Shown: piece after piece, positions 48,616 to 57,887 of the stretch
Numbering within the stretch: position 1 is the stretch's first letter
How the letters are laid out: every line of letters starts with the position of its first letter
Assembly (NCBI RefSeq): GCF_013112485.1
Contig: NZ_JABFHG010000002.1
Coordinates: forward strand, 434,001-498,000
Source: Roseicella sp. DB1501
GTDB taxonomy: Bacteria > Pseudomonadota > Alphaproteobacteria > Acetobacterales > Acetobacteraceae
Reading direction: 5' to 3'
DNA: 64,000 nucleotides
Program-made: the position numbers and the translations under genes
The notes under the pieces: model-generated
Told to the model about the DNA's origin: nothing
Databases searched by the model: none
The model's input: the letters and a program-made list of their open reading frames with translations, nothing else

Positions 48616-49218
48616 ATGTCCGAAAACACTGCCCGCGCCGAGCCCGCGACCGAGCCCCCGGCGCAACCGGTAGTGGTTAAAAAATACGCCAACCGTCGCC
48701 TCTACAATACGGAATCCTCCAGCTACGTCACGCTGGAGGATCTTGCCAATATGGTGAGAAAAGGACGCGACTTTATCGTCTTTGACGCAAAATCGGGCGA
48801 GGACATCACCCGCTCGGTTCTCACTCAAATTATCGTCGAGGAGGAGGCCAAGGGCCGCAACCTGCTCCCCGAGAGTTTCCTGCGTCAGCTCATCGGCTTC
48901 TACGGCGACAGCCTGCAGGGCGTGCTGCCGCGCTACCTGGAATTCGCCATGGCCGGCTTCGCCCGGCAGCAGGAGCAGATGCGCCGCTCGGTCGAGCAGG
49001 CGATGGGTGGCTTCAATCCGTTCGGCGCCCTGCCTGGATTCGAGGAGGTCGGGAAGCAGAACATGGCGATGCTGGAACGGGCGATGAGCCTCTTCGCGCC
49101 CTTCCGCCCGACGGACCAGAATCCGACGGTCGAGCAGCTCAAGGCCGAGATTGACTCTCTGCGGCAACAACTTGCGGAGGCGGTACGAACCGGCCGTGGT
49201 TCCTCGCCTGGGACGTGA
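48616..49218 (+). CDS. phaR: PHA synthesis repressor PhaR
   Basis: The 200-residue regulator represses phasin and other PHA genes and is released by binding to PHA granules. The DNA-binding region is VVVKKYANRRLYNTESSSYV and TLEDLANMVRKGRDFIVFDA, unmistakable for PhaR. The accumulation domain includes ILTQIIVEEEAKG-like text followed by LRQLIGFYGDSLQGVLPRYL. The ATG at 48616 follows AGGAAGGAACG. It is divergent from the phaE-like/phaC genes with a 106-base shared upstream region, where it may act. Confidence 0.96.
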   Translation: MSENTARAEPATEPPAQPVVVKKYANRRLYNTESSSYVTLEDLANMVRKGRDFIVFDAKSGEDITRSVLTQIIVEEEAKGRNLLPESFLRQLIGFYGDSLQGVLPRYLEFAMAGFARQQEQMRRSVEQAMGGFNPFGALPGFEEVGKQNMAMLERAMSLFAPFRPTDQNPTVEQLKAEIDSLRQQLAEAVRTGRGSSPGT

Positions 49219-49326
49219 GTTTCGCGGCTCCCGCTTCCATCACGCGTTCGTCACGCCTCGTGGTGGAACGCCCGCAATGCAGCGGCATTCCGTTGGGTGA
49301 GATTCTCAACGGCAAAGGGCACGCCG

Positions 49327-49791
49327 ATGGTGCAGACAACAACCCAGACCGAACCACGGCGTGGTGATGGTGCGAAGCCGGGGCAGCGGGCCAATGCCGC
49401 GGATCGCCATGTCGGTTCCCGCATCCGCGAGCGCCGGGTGATGATGGGCCTGTCGCAGCAGCAGCTCGCCCGCATGATCGGCGTCACCTACCAGCAGGCG
49501 CACAAATATGAGCGCGGGCTCAATCGCATCTCCGCCGGTCGTCTTTTTGAGATTGCGCAGGTGCTCGGCGTCGGCGTCTCCTGGTTCTTCGAGGGTCTCT
49601 CGGCCGAGAGCGAGCAGAACGAGGTCTCGCCGCGGCAGCGCATGTGCCTCGAGCTCGCCCGCAACTTCGCCATGATCGACAACGAGAAGCATCAGGAAGC
49701 GCTGAGCCAGATGGCGCGTGCCCTCGCCGCCCAGAGCCAGGCCGCCCAGGCCAGCCTCGCCAGCGAGAGCGACGCCGGCGACGCCCACTGA
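49327..49791 (+). CDS. XRE-family transcriptional regulator
   Basis: The 154-residue protein has a helix-turn-helix of the XRE type at residues about 30-90: GSRIRERRVMMGLSQQQLAR, MIGVTYQQAHKYERGLNRIS and AGRLFEIAQVLGVGVSWFFE. The C-terminal 60 residues are helical (RQRMCLELARNFAMIDNEKH). Proteins of this exact layout are common single-copy regulators in Alphaproteobacteria. The ATG at 49327 matches the family N-terminus better than the one at 49297. It follows phaR on the same strand. Confidence 0.92.
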   Translation: MVQTTTQTEPRRGDGAKPGQRANAADRHVGSRIRERRVMMGLSQQQLARMIGVTYQQAHKYERGLNRISAGRLFEIAQVLGVGVSWFFEGLSAESEQNEVSPRQRMCLELARNFAMIDNEKHQEALSQMARALAAQSQAAQASLASESDAGDAH

Positions 49792-49843
49792 CCATAACCT
49801 GACACGGCGGCCGGGCTCGACCCGGCCCGCCGGCTGACCTTGC

Positions 49844-50707
49844 GTGCCAACACGTCGTTCCCCCGCCCCGCCCCTGCTGCGCCCGCCGCGCCGCTGGACC
49901 TTGCGTGCCGTCCTCCTGGTGCTGGTGCTGAGCCTGGCAGGCCTGCTCGGCGGCATGGTCATCGGCCTCGCCCTCCGGCCCGCGCCGGAGGCGGTGCCGA
50001 TGAGCGCACCGGCCGACCGGATGGCGCCGCCCCCCTCTCCCGACCGGCCGGATCTCGCCGCCCTTGAGGCGGAGGCGACGCGGCTGCGGCAGGCCGCCGA
50101 TGCGGAGCAGGCGCGGCTCGACCGCGTGACCGGGGCCCGCGCCGCCGCCGAGGCGGAGCAGCAGGCGCGGCTCGATGCGCTGGCCCGCGCCCGGACGGCC
50201 GCCGAGGCCCAGCTCGCCGCGCTGCAACGCGACATCGCCGCGGCGCAGCGCGACTTGGCCGCGCAGCGGGAAGCCGCCGCCAGCGCCCCGCGCCGGGAGG
50301 CTGCGTCACCGCCGCCGCCCAGCGTTGCCCAGCCCCTTCCCAGCCCGGCTTCCCCCCCGCCGGCCCGACCCGCGCCGCCGCCACGGATCGAAGCGCCCCC
50401 TCGGCAGGAGGCGGCGAGCGGCCAGCCGCGGGTGGTCCTGCACTACCGTGCCGGTTCGGGGAACGGCGCCGAGGCGGCGAATACCCTGCTCGGCTCGCTC
50501 CGCGAGGGCGGTTTCGATGCGCAGGAGGCGCGCGCCGCCTCCGCCGTGCCGTCGCAGCGGGTGGTGCGCTACTTCCATGCCGAGGATGCGCCGGCGGCGG
50601 CGCGGCTCGCCGGCCGCCTCGGCCGCGGCTGGGCGATCCAGGATTTCCGCGGCTACGAGCCCTCGCCGTCCAACGGCACGCTCGAGGTCTGGCTCCCCGA
50701 TCGCTGA
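49844..50707 (+). CDS. Membrane-anchored coiled-coil protein with C-terminal LytR_C-like domain
   Basis: The 287-residue protein has one N-terminal membrane span (LRAVLLVLVLSLAGLLGGMV), a long Ala, Glu and Arg coiled coil (residues about 70-150), a Pro-rich linker and a C-terminal domain VVLHYRAGSGNGAEAANTLL to GTLEVWLPDR. That last domain looks like the LytR_C/SPOR-like folds found in envelope proteins. It probably acts in the periplasm at the cell wall. The partner is unknown. Confidence 0.78.
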   Translation: MPTRRSPAPPLLRPPRRWTLRAVLLVLVLSLAGLLGGMVIGLALRPAPEAVPMSAPADRMAPPPSPDRPDLAALEAEATRLRQAADAEQARLDRVTGARAAAEAEQQARLDALARARTAAEAQLAALQRDIAAAQRDLAAQREAAASAPRREAASPPPPSVAQPLPSPASPPPARPAPPPRIEAPPRQEAASGQPRVVLHYRAGSGNGAEAANTLLGSLREGGFDAQEARAASAVPSQRVVRYFHAEDAPAAARLAGRLGRGWAIQDFRGYEPSPSNGTLEVWLPDR

Positions 50708-50738
50708 GCGGCGGGACCATCGGCCCCGCCGGCTGCCC

Positions 50739-52364
50739 TCAGCCGGTAACCCGCACCGGCGTCAGGTCCTGGAACCAGGAGCGCGCCTGCACGAAGCCCT
50801 GCACCTTCTTGTTCATCGCCCGCGGGTTCAGGTCGTGCGCGACGAAGAGGAAGAGTGCGTCGTCGACGATCTTCCCATGCAGCTCGGCGCAGAGCCGGTC
50901 CTGCGCCGCCGGGTCGAATTCCGACAGGATCTTCCCGATCAGCGCGTCGTAATCCGGGCTGCCGAAGCCGCCCCAATTATTGCCCGCGGGCGGCGTCAGG
51001 TCGGAGCGCAGGAAGCGGATCATCGCCGTGAAGGGATCGATGGCGGTGAAGGAGATGTTGATCCCGGTGATGCCGCGGTTCGACGGCGCCTTCCAGCCGT
51101 CGCGCCAGATCGAGAGCAGAGTGTTCCACTCGAACACCTCGAACTCGATCTCGATGCCGACCTCCTTCAGCATCTGCTGCAGCGCCTCGTTCATCGCCAT
51201 GGGCTGCATCTGGCCCGAGCCCGAGGTGGAGATGCCGATCTTGGTCTTCAGCGGCGTCTTCGGGGTGATGCCGGCCTCGGCGAGCTGCTTCTTCGCCGCC
51301 GCCGGGTCATAAGCCCATTTGAAGGTTTTCGCCTCGTTCCAGGGATGCCCCTTCGGCAGCAGCCCCGCGCCCTCATCCATCAGCCCGCCGAGCATCTCCT
51401 TCATCGCCGCGCGGTCGATGGCGAGGTTGGCGCCGCGCCGCACCCGCGCATCGCGCCAGGGCGATCCCTCGGCGACGGCGAGCTGCCAGGTCCAGTTGTG
51501 CGGGTATTGGTTGGTGACGATGGTGAAGCCGGCCTGCTTCAAGCTCGGCACCGCATCCGGCGGCGGCGCCTCGATCCAGTCCACCTGATTCGAGCGCAGC
51601 GCGGCGACGCGGGTATTCGGCTCGGCCAGCGGCAGCAGGACCAGCCTCTCGCATTTCGGCACCCGCGGCGCATCCCAGTAATCGGGGTTGCGCAGCAGCA
51701 CCGCCCGCTCACGGATCGACCAACTCTCGAGCTTCCAGGGGCCGGTGCCGACCGCCTTGGTGTTGTAGGCGTCCCAGTTCTTCCCCGCCGCCTCCCAGGC
51801 GCCCTGATGGACGATGCCGATCCAGCTCACCCCATAGGGCACGGTGCTATCGACGGTGCTGGTCTCGAGCGCGAAGGTCCTCTCGTCCAGCGCCTCCCAG
51901 CGCGCCACGGTCGGGATGCGAACCCGGCCGAAAGCGGCGGCGCGCTGGTCGAAATGCGGCGCGTCCGACTTCAGCACGCGGTCGAAGGAGAAGGCCACGT
52001 CCTGCGCCGTCAGCAGCTTGCCGTCATGGAATTTCACGCCGTCGCGGAGCGTGAAGACCCAGCGCTTGGGATTGGCCGGATCGACCTTCCACTCGCTGGC
52101 CAGGCCGGGCCGCAGCACGGCCGCGGCATCGGCCTTGGAGAGATCCCATTCCACAAGCTGGTCGTAGAGGGTAATGCCCATGAAGCGGTGCCCCTCCGCC
52201 CCCTGATCGGGCACGCCATTGGTCAGCGGCACCGCAGCGGCCGTCATGCCGACGCGCAAGGTGCCTGCGCTTTGGGCAAGCGCCAGATCCCAAGGCAGGG
52301 TGGCGGCGGCCGCGATGCCCCCCAGGCCGCCCAGCAGGCCACGCCGTCCGAAGCCGGTATGCAT
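50739..52364 (-). CDS. ABC transporter periplasmic binding protein, peptide type (SBP_bac_5)
   Basis: The 541-residue receptor has a twin-arginine-type signal (GRRGLLGGLGGIAAAATLPW) and the family segments HRFMGITLYDQLVEWDLS, KRWVFTLRDGVKFHDGK, TAQDVAFSFDRVLKSDAPHF and VRRGANLAIDRAAMKEMLGG. It is clearly related to the receptor at 39431; both share VPLTNGVPDQGAEG or equivalent openings and the late NPRAMNKKVQGF-like end. No membrane components are adjacent. The ATG at 52364 follows GAGGACGATCTT. Confidence 0.93.
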   Translation of the reverse strand: MHTGFGRRGLLGGLGGIAAAATLPWDLALAQSAGTLRVGMTAAAVPLTNGVPDQGAEGHRFMGITLYDQLVEWDLSKADAAAVLRPGLASEWKVDPANPKRWVFTLRDGVKFHDGKLLTAQDVAFSFDRVLKSDAPHFDQRAAAFGRVRIPTVARWEALDERTFALETSTVDSTVPYGVSWIGIVHQGAWEAAGKNWDAYNTKAVGTGPWKLESWSIRERAVLLRNPDYWDAPRVPKCERLVLLPLAEPNTRVAALRSNQVDWIEAPPPDAVPSLKQAGFTIVTNQYPHNWTWQLAVAEGSPWRDARVRRGANLAIDRAAMKEMLGGLMDEGAGLLPKGHPWNEAKTFKWAYDPAAAKKQLAEAGITPKTPLKTKIGISTSGSGQMQPMAMNEALQQMLKEVGIEIEFEVFEWNTLLSIWRDGWKAPSNRGITGINISFTAIDPFTAMIRFLRSDLTPPAGNNWGGFGSPDYDALIGKILSEFDPAAQDRLCAELHGKIVDDALFLFVAHDLNPRAMNKKVQGFVQARSWFQDLTPVRVTG

Positions 52365-52606
52365 AAGATCGTCCTCTGTCCCGGTCTGTGCCGCGGGCTG
52401 CCGCGGCGCGATGCCGGGGGGCCAAGCAAGCCCCGGGCCGCGGCAACCGGCATCGCGCGCCGCCCCCGACCGGACCACGCTCGCCCGACCTAGCCCGTTG
52501 TTTTCAGGGCATCTTCGTCGGTGCGCCGGTTTCCCCTCGGCGGGGATCTGCTGTACCGTCCGCGTCGTAGAGCGGCCATGCAGCGCCGCCACCTGGGAGA
52601 CCGTCC

Positions 52607-53845
52607 ATGAAGCCCACCCGCCGCGCCCTCCTCGGCGCGAGTGCCGCCGCCCTGCCCCTCGCCAGCCTGCCCCGCGCCCGCGCCCAGGCCGACGAGACCA
52701 TCCGCATCGGCGTGCTCACCGACCTCTCCGGCCCCTATCGCGACGTCACCGGCCCGACCTCGGTCGCCTGCGTGCGGCAGGCGGTGGAGGAGTTCACCGC
52801 CGGCAATCCCGGCATCAAGGTCGAGATCATCACCGCCGACCACCAGAACAAGCCGGATGTCGGCATCAACACGGTGCGCCAGTGGCTCGACCAGCGCGGC
52901 GTCGATGTGGTGACGGATGTCGGCAACAGCGCCATCGCCCTCGGCATCAACCCGATCTGCGTCGAGCGCGACCGCATCCACCTCAACGCCTCGGCCGGCA
53001 CTTCGGAGCTGACGGGCAAGGCCTGCACGCCGAACACCATCCACTGGGCCTACGACACCTACTGCCTCTCCAACACCTCCGGCACGGCGCTGACCCGGGC
53101 GGGCGGCAAGAGCTGGTACTTCATCACCGCCGACTACGCCTTTGGCCATGCGATCGAGCGCGACACCACCCGCTTCGTCGAAGCCGCCGGCGGCAAGATG
53201 CTCGGCGCCTCCCGCTACCCCTTCCCGCAGACCACGGATTTCTCCGCCTTCCTGCTGCAGGCCCAGGCCAGCCGGGCGCAGGTGCTCGGCCTCGCCATGG
53301 CCGGCGACGACCTGGTGAACTGCGTGAAGCAGGCGCAGGAATTCGGCCTCGGCCGGTCGGGGATGAAATACGCCGCCATCATCGGCTCGATCACCGGCGT
53401 GCTGGCCGCCGGGCCGCAGACCATGCAGGGCATGTACATCGCCGAGACCTTCTGGTGGGACCTCGACGAGCGGACGCGGGGCTTCACGAAGCGGGTGCAG
53501 CGGAAGCTGCCGGCGGGCGTCTTTCCCAACTACGTCCATGCCGCCAATTACTCGGGCGTGCTGCACTACCTGAAGGCGGTGAAGGAGCTCGGCCCGGCGC
53601 GCGCCAAGCAGAGCGGACGCGAGGTGGTGGCGCTGATGAAGCGCATGCCGACCGATGACGACGCCTTCGGCAAGGGCCGCATCCGCGAGGACGGGCGGAA
53701 GATCCACCCCTCCTACCTGTTGCAGGTGAAGCAGCCCGGCGAGGTTCGCTATCCGGGCGATGTCTACACCCTGACCGAGACGCTGCCCGCCGAGCAGGCC
53801 TTTCGCCCCCTCGGCGAGGGCGGCTGCCCGCTGGTGAAGAGCTGA
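52607..53845 (+). CDS. ABC transporter receptor, branched-chain amino acid type
   Basis: The 412-residue receptor of the periplasmic-binding type 6 fold has a signal (PTRRALLGASAAALPLASLP) and the typical IRIGVLTDLSGPYRDVTGPT, then EIITADHQNKPDVGINTVRQ and WYFITADYAFGHAIERDTTR. The C-terminal part has AETFWWDLDERTRGFTKRVQ. The ligand may be an amino acid or aromatic acid. It is another orphan receptor without a permease nearby. A twin-hairpin repeat follows. Confidence 0.93.
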   Translation: MKPTRRALLGASAAALPLASLPRARAQADETIRIGVLTDLSGPYRDVTGPTSVACVRQAVEEFTAGNPGIKVEIITADHQNKPDVGINTVRQWLDQRGVDVVTDVGNSAIALGINPICVERDRIHLNASAGTSELTGKACTPNTIHWAYDTYCLSNTSGTALTRAGGKSWYFITADYAFGHAIERDTTRFVEAAGGKMLGASRYPFPQTTDFSAFLLQAQASRAQVLGLAMAGDDLVNCVKQAQEFGLGRSGMKYAAIIGSITGVLAAGPQTMQGMYIAETFWWDLDERTRGFTKRVQRKLPAGVFPNYVHAANYSGVLHYLKAVKELGPARAKQSGREVVALMKRMPTDDDAFGKGRIREDGRKIHPSYLLQVKQPGEVRYPGDVYTLTETLPAEQAFRPLGEGGCPLVKS

Positions 53846-53867
53846 ACGGCGCGCACTGCCTTCTCGC

Positions 53868-53958
53868 CCTGTTGCCCTGCCGCGGCAGGCTGTGATGCTC
53901 CTGTGATCAGGAGGGAATCCGGGGCCCCCGCGACGGCGCGGAGCGACGTCGTGGGGAA
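53868..53958 (-). repeat. Twin-hairpin intergenic repeat, copy D
   Basis: Reverse orientation. It has CCTGCCGCGGCAGG near 53876-53889 and a second hairpin CCCCGCGACG (53926-53935) pairing with CGTCGTGGGG with one mismatch. It lies between the convergent receptor and icd genes. Confidence 0.75.
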
Positions 53959-53965
53959 TGACTTA

Positions 53966-55429
53966 TTATGCCTTGCTGAAGGCGTCCGCCCCGTCGAAGC
54001 GCTGCAGCTTCTCGAGATGCATCCAGCGATGCTGCCGGCCGATCCGGTTCAGCAGGTCGGTGATCTCGCTCACCGCATCGCCCTTGGGCGGCTCGCGGAA
54101 CATGAAGCGGGCGCGGAAATGGTCGACCAGGAAGGTATGGCCGCCCATCTCCGGCCAGACCTGGGCGCCGCGCGAGCCGATCATGGTCAGGTCGAAGGCG
54201 CTGCCCTCGGCCGCCGCCTGCAGGGTGATGCTGATCGCCCGCGGATCCCGCTCGCTCTCGACGAAGACATCGACGCCGACCAGCTCGCGCGTCGCCGCCG
54301 CCCGGTACCAGGTGATCTGCGGCCAGCGCCTGAGCGCGATCGGCCGGTATTCCCGCTGCGGCACCAGGGCGCTCTCGCGCCCGAGATTGGCGATGATGCG
54401 TTCGACATAGGCGGCGGTGGGCACCCCCTCGCCGCCGGGGGCGATGTCGCCGGTGAGATCCCGCCCCTCCTCCAGCGTGACGTAGAGCGCATGCTCGATC
54501 CGCCGCGCGGTGGCGAAGTCGCCGATATGGCGCAGCATCATCAGCGCCGAGAGCAGCAGCGCCGTCGGGTTGGCAACGCCCTTGCCGGCGATCTGCGGCG
54601 CCGAGCCGTGCACCGCCTCGAACATCGCCACCTCGTCGCCGAGATTGGCCGAGGGCGCGACGCCGAGCCCGCCGACCAGCCCCGCCGCGAGGTCGGAGAG
54701 GATGTCGCCATTCATGTTGGTCATGACGGTGACGTCGAACTGCTCGGGCCGGATGACCATCTGATGCGCACAGTTGTCGACGATCATGTGCTCGTGCTGC
54801 AATTCGGGATAGTCCCGCAGCACCTGCTCGCCGACCCGCTTCAGCATGCCCTCGGTCAGCTTCATGATGTTGGCCTTGGTGGCGACCGTCACCTTCCGCC
54901 GTCCCTCGGCCAGCGCCACCGCCGCGGCGAGGCGGGTGATGCGCTCGCAGCCAACCTCGGTGATCAGCTTCAGGCACTGCGCGACGCCAGGCGTCTGCAT
55001 GTGCTCGATCCCGGCATAGACATCTTCGACATTCTCGCGGACGACCACGAAGTCGATCCCACGCCCGGAGAAGGGCGTGCGGATGCCCGGCAGCTCGCGC
55101 ACCGGCCGGACATTGCCGTACATCTCGAACACCTTGCGGAGCGTGACATTGGCGGATTTCTCGCCATAGCCCACCGGCGTCTCCAGCGGTCCCTTCAGCG
55201 CCACGCCGTTGCGGGCAATGGAATCGAGCGTCTCCTGCGGCGCGCCGGCGGCGATGCCGCGGCGGAAGGCCCCGGCGCCGGCCAGCGCCTCCTCCCATTC
55301 CAGCTCCGCGCCGGCCGCGGCCAGCACCTGCTGGGTCGCCCGCATCACCTCCGGCCCGATGCCGTCGCCGGGGATGGCGGTGACCTTGGTCCGGCTGCGG
55401 GCGGTGGTGGGCATCGGGGAGGAATCCAT
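53966..55429 (-). CDS. icd: NADP-dependent isocitrate dehydrogenase (alphaproteobacterial form)
   Basis: The enzyme oxidises isocitrate in the citric acid cycle. The start region KVTAIPGDGIGPEVMRATQQ, then ENVEDVYAGIEHMQTPGVAQ, TVATKANIMKLTEGMLKRV and GDILSDLAAGLVGGLGVAPS are the substrate, magnesium and cofactor parts of the isocitrate/isopropylmalate family. The extra C-terminal 150 residues (RWPQITWYRAAATRELVGVD onward) are the extension of the TIGR02924-type alphaproteobacterial enzyme, total about 487 residues. ATG at 55429 or 55438 is preferred over the frame start at 55498. Isopropylmalate dehydrogenase is excluded by the extension. Confidence 0.9.
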   Translation of the reverse strand: MDSSPMPTTARSRTKVTAIPGDGIGPEVMRATQQVLAAAGAELEWEEALAGAGAFRRGIAAGAPQETLDSIARNGVALKGPLETPVGYGEKSANVTLRKVFEMYGNVRPVRELPGIRTPFSGRGIDFVVVRENVEDVYAGIEHMQTPGVAQCLKLITEVGCERITRLAAAVALAEGRRKVTVATKANIMKLTEGMLKRVGEQVLRDYPELQHEHMIVDNCAHQMVIRPEQFDVTVMTNMNGDILSDLAAGLVGGLGVAPSANLGDEVAMFEAVHGSAPQIAGKGVANPTALLLSALMMLRHIGDFATARRIEHALYVTLEEGRDLTGDIAPGGEGVPTAAYVERIIANLGRESALVPQREYRPIALRRWPQITWYRAAATRELVGVDVFVESERDPRAISITLQAAAEGSAFDLTMIGSRGAQVWPEMGGHTFLVDHFRARFMFREPPKGDAVSEITDLLNRIGRQHRWMHLEKLQRFDGADAFSKA

Positions 55430-55561
55430 CGGAATCATCCTGCAAGAGGCGTATTGCGCCGCAGCATAGCGTCGGAATGGCGAGGGCGGTACCGGCATGC
55501 CGGGAGGCCGCGCCGCCGCGCCTTCACCACTCCTTCAGCCGCACCGGCGCAGGCTGCGGCG

Positions 55562-55945
55562 ATGCATCGCCCGATCGCCCTGCTGCTGCCGCTCGCCCTG
55601 GCCAGCCTCCCCGCCTTGGCGGGCGCCCAAGGGCCAGCCGAGCTTCCGCCCGCCTGCAACGCGGCGCGGGAGGGGATGGCCGCCTGCTTCGGCGACAAGC
55701 TCTGCCGCTGCCGCTTCGAGCCCGGCGGCACGCTCACTGGCCGGCCGGCCGGGCATCGCTGGGATTGCGGCGCGCTGCGCCCGGCCTGCGGCGCCGCCCC
55801 GGCCGGCCCGACACCGCCGGAGCTTCCGGGCCTCTCCATCATGCCGATGCTGCAGGGCTCGGCCGCCACCATCGGGACGGGAGAGGAGGCGACCCGCCTT
55901 AATCCGCGAAGCGACGGGGCCGCAGCCCGGCATGGAACCAAGTGA
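55562..55945 (+). CDS. Small secreted Cys-rich protein
   Basis: The 127-residue product has a clear signal peptide (MHRPIALLLPLALASLPALA, cleaved near AGAQ) and then a compact region with several Cys: ACNAAREGMAACFGDKLCRC, then WDCGALRPACG. The tail is Pro and Gly rich. It is probably an exported disulphide-bonded protein of unknown function. Its last 47 bases overlap the convergent racemase-family gene. Longer upstream frames are antisense to icd. Confidence 0.7.
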   Translation: MHRPIALLLPLALASLPALAGAQGPAELPPACNAAREGMAACFGDKLCRCRFEPGGTLTGRPAGHRWDCGALRPACGAAPAGPTPPELPGLSIMPMLQGSAATIGTGEEATRLNPRSDGAAARHGTK

Positions 55946-56645
55946 CCAGCGAGTAGATGTCGTAGACCGGCCGGCCGAGCGCCGCCTGCAGCGCCGCCGC
56001 ATAGGGCGGCATGTTGGTGCATTCGAGCACCACCGCCCCCACCTCGGGATGCGCCGCGACCAGCGCCCGACCGGCCTCGAGGATGTCCTGCTCGGCCAAC
56101 GCCACGTCCATGTCCTCGGATTCGGCGCGGATCAGGACCCGGAAAAACTCCCGCCCGCCCTCGGTGCCGACGACCGGCGTATCGGCCGGAACGCCCGCCG
56201 CCGCCAGATGCGCCGGGGTCAGCGAGCCCTTGCTCACCGTCAGAATGCCGACCCGCCGACCCGGCGGCAGGGTCGCCTGCACCCAGGGCACCTGCAGCAG
56301 GGAGGAGGTGGCGACCGGCACCCCGATCGCTGCCTGCAGATCCTGCTGGAACAGCGAGAGGAAGCCGCAATTGGTGGTAATCGCCTCGGCGCCCTGCGCC
56401 ACCAGCTCCTCGGCCGCGGCGATGAAATCGGGCAGCAGGCCGCGGGCGCCCTGCAGCACCACCCGCTCCGGGCTGGCGCCGCGAACCACGCGGTAGAGCA
56501 CCGGGAAGGGCCAGGTGCCGGCATGGCCCATATCGCCATGGATGCGCGGAAAACGGGCTTCCAGCATCAGGATGCCGAGCGGCGCGCCATAAATCGCCCT
56601 GCCGCCGCGGGCGAGGCGCGAAGGGGCAGCGGTGTGCGGGTTCAT
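55899..56645 (-). CDS. Aspartate/glutamate racemase family protein
   Basis: The 248-residue protein has the two Cys-containing motifs of the racemase superfamily: ITTNCGFLSLFQQDLQAAIG and VVLECTNMPPYAAALQAAL. The N-terminal APLGILMLEARFPRIHGDMG is typical of a subgroup annotated as racemase-like or arylmalonate decarboxylase-like. The substrate is unknown. It is divergent from a Bug receptor gene with only 54 bases between starts, so transport and metabolism of one substrate may be linked. Confidence 0.88.
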   Translation of the reverse strand: MNPHTAAPSRLARGGRAIYGAPLGILMLEARFPRIHGDMGHAGTWPFPVLYRVVRGASPERVVLQGARGLLPDFIAAAEELVAQGAEAITTNCGFLSLFQQDLQAAIGVPVATSSLLQVPWVQATLPPGRRVGILTVSKGSLTPAHLAAAGVPADTPVVGTEGGREFFRVLIRAESEDMDVALAEQDILEAGRALVAAHPEVGAVVLECTNMPPYAAALQAALGRPVYDIYSLVTWFHAGLRPRRFAD

Positions 56646-56699
56646 GCGGTTAGCCTAGACGAGTATACTGCACTGCGAAACGGATAAGGAGAGCCGGGA

Positions 56700-57698
56700 A
56701 TGCTCCGCCGCGCGATGCTGCTGCCCCTCCTGTTGCTACCCTTCCTGATGCTGCCCATCCTACCGGCCCGGGCGGAGGCGCCTTGGCCCGGCGACCGGCC
56801 GATCGTGCTGCTCGGCGGCTTCCCCAACGGCTCGGGCGTCGACATCTACGCCCGCAAGCTGGCCGAGCCGCTCTCGCAGGCCCTCGGCCAGACGGTGGTG
56901 GTGGACAACCGCTCCGGCGCCGGCGGCAACATCGCCAGCGAGGCGGTGGCCCGGGCGAAGCCGGACGGCTACCTGTTCCTGCTCGGCACGGCGGGGACGC
57001 ATGCGATCAACGCCGCCCTCTACCGCCACCTGCCCTTCGATCCGATGCGCGACGTGACGCATGTCGCGTTGCTCGGCGACGTGCCGAACGTGCTGCTGGT
57101 GAATCCGGAGAAGCGACCGCACTACGGGAGCTGCGCCAATCTGCTCGCCGCGGCCAGGGCGCGGCAGGGGGCGCTCAACTACGCCTCCACCGGCAACGGC
57201 GCCTCGACCCATCTGGCGGCTGCGCAATTCGCCGCCGCGGCCGGGATCGAGCTGACGCATGTGCCCTATCGCGGCCAGCCGGGGGCGATGCAGGCGCTGC
57301 TGGCGGGGGATGTCGACCTGTTCTTCAACCAGGTCGGCCCCTCGATCGGGCCGGTGCAGCAAGGCCAGGTGAAGGCGCTCGGCGTCACCGTGCCGAAGCC
57401 GATCGCCGCCCTGCCGGGCGTGCCCACCATCGCCGAGGCCTGCCGCCTGCCGGGCTTCGAGAGCAGCACCTGGTACGGGCTCTTCGGCCCGCCCGGCCTG
57501 CCGGCGGCGATCCAGGCGCGGATGAACGCGGCGGTGGCGAAGATCCTGGCGGCACCGGATTTTCAGGCCTGGCTGGTGAACAGCCAGGGCATCACCCCGC
57601 CTGCCGATACCTCGGTCGAGGCGTTCCGGCGGGTGCACGAGGCCGATCTGCGCCGCTGGGCGGAGATCGTGAAGCGCTCTGGCGCCAGCCTGGACTGA
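56700..57698 (+). CDS. Bug-family tripartite tricarboxylate receptor
   Basis: The 332-residue periplasmic receptor has a signal peptide (LLPLLLLPFLMLPILPARAE), then PIVLLGGFPNGSGVDIYARK, GQTVVVDNRSGAGGNIASEA, and FLLGTAGTHAINAALYRHLP. The later THVPYRGQPGAMQALLAGDV is diagnostic of Bug proteins, which bind dicarboxylates or aromatic acids. AAGGAG precedes the ATG. This intact copy shows what the truncated gene at 29797 lacks. Confidence 0.95.
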   Translation: MLRRAMLLPLLLLPFLMLPILPARAEAPWPGDRPIVLLGGFPNGSGVDIYARKLAEPLSQALGQTVVVDNRSGAGGNIASEAVARAKPDGYLFLLGTAGTHAINAALYRHLPFDPMRDVTHVALLGDVPNVLLVNPEKRPHYGSCANLLAAARARQGALNYASTGNGASTHLAAAQFAAAAGIELTHVPYRGQPGAMQALLAGDVDLFFNQVGPSIGPVQQGQVKALGVTVPKPIAALPGVPTIAEACRLPGFESSTWYGLFGPPGLPAAIQARMNAAVAKILAAPDFQAWLVNSQGITPPADTSVEAFRRVHEADLRRWAEIVKRSGASLD

Positions 57699-57703
57699 GA
57701 ACG

Positions 57704-57815
57704 TCCCGCAGAACCGCTTCGCGGCTTTGCGGCGACCCCCTGGAATCCCTCCTGCCCAAGGGGCGTCACAGCCTGCCGCAGCCAAGCCGCGGCAGGACAA
57801 CGGGCAGCGACGGTT
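57704..57815 (+). repeat. Twin-hairpin intergenic repeat, copy B
   Basis: Same orientation as copy A. The first hairpin (57706-57732) has two mismatches, and the second is CCTGCCGCAGC-CAA-GCCGCGGCAGG at 57772-57796. It shares GGAATCCCTCC and GGGGCGTCACAGCC with copy D. Confidence 0.8.
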
Positions 57816-57887
57816 CCGACAGGCGCTTCGAGGAAAGCCCATGCCGCGACGGCAGGACGCGTCCAGAGGACGCGCCTGGGAACACCG

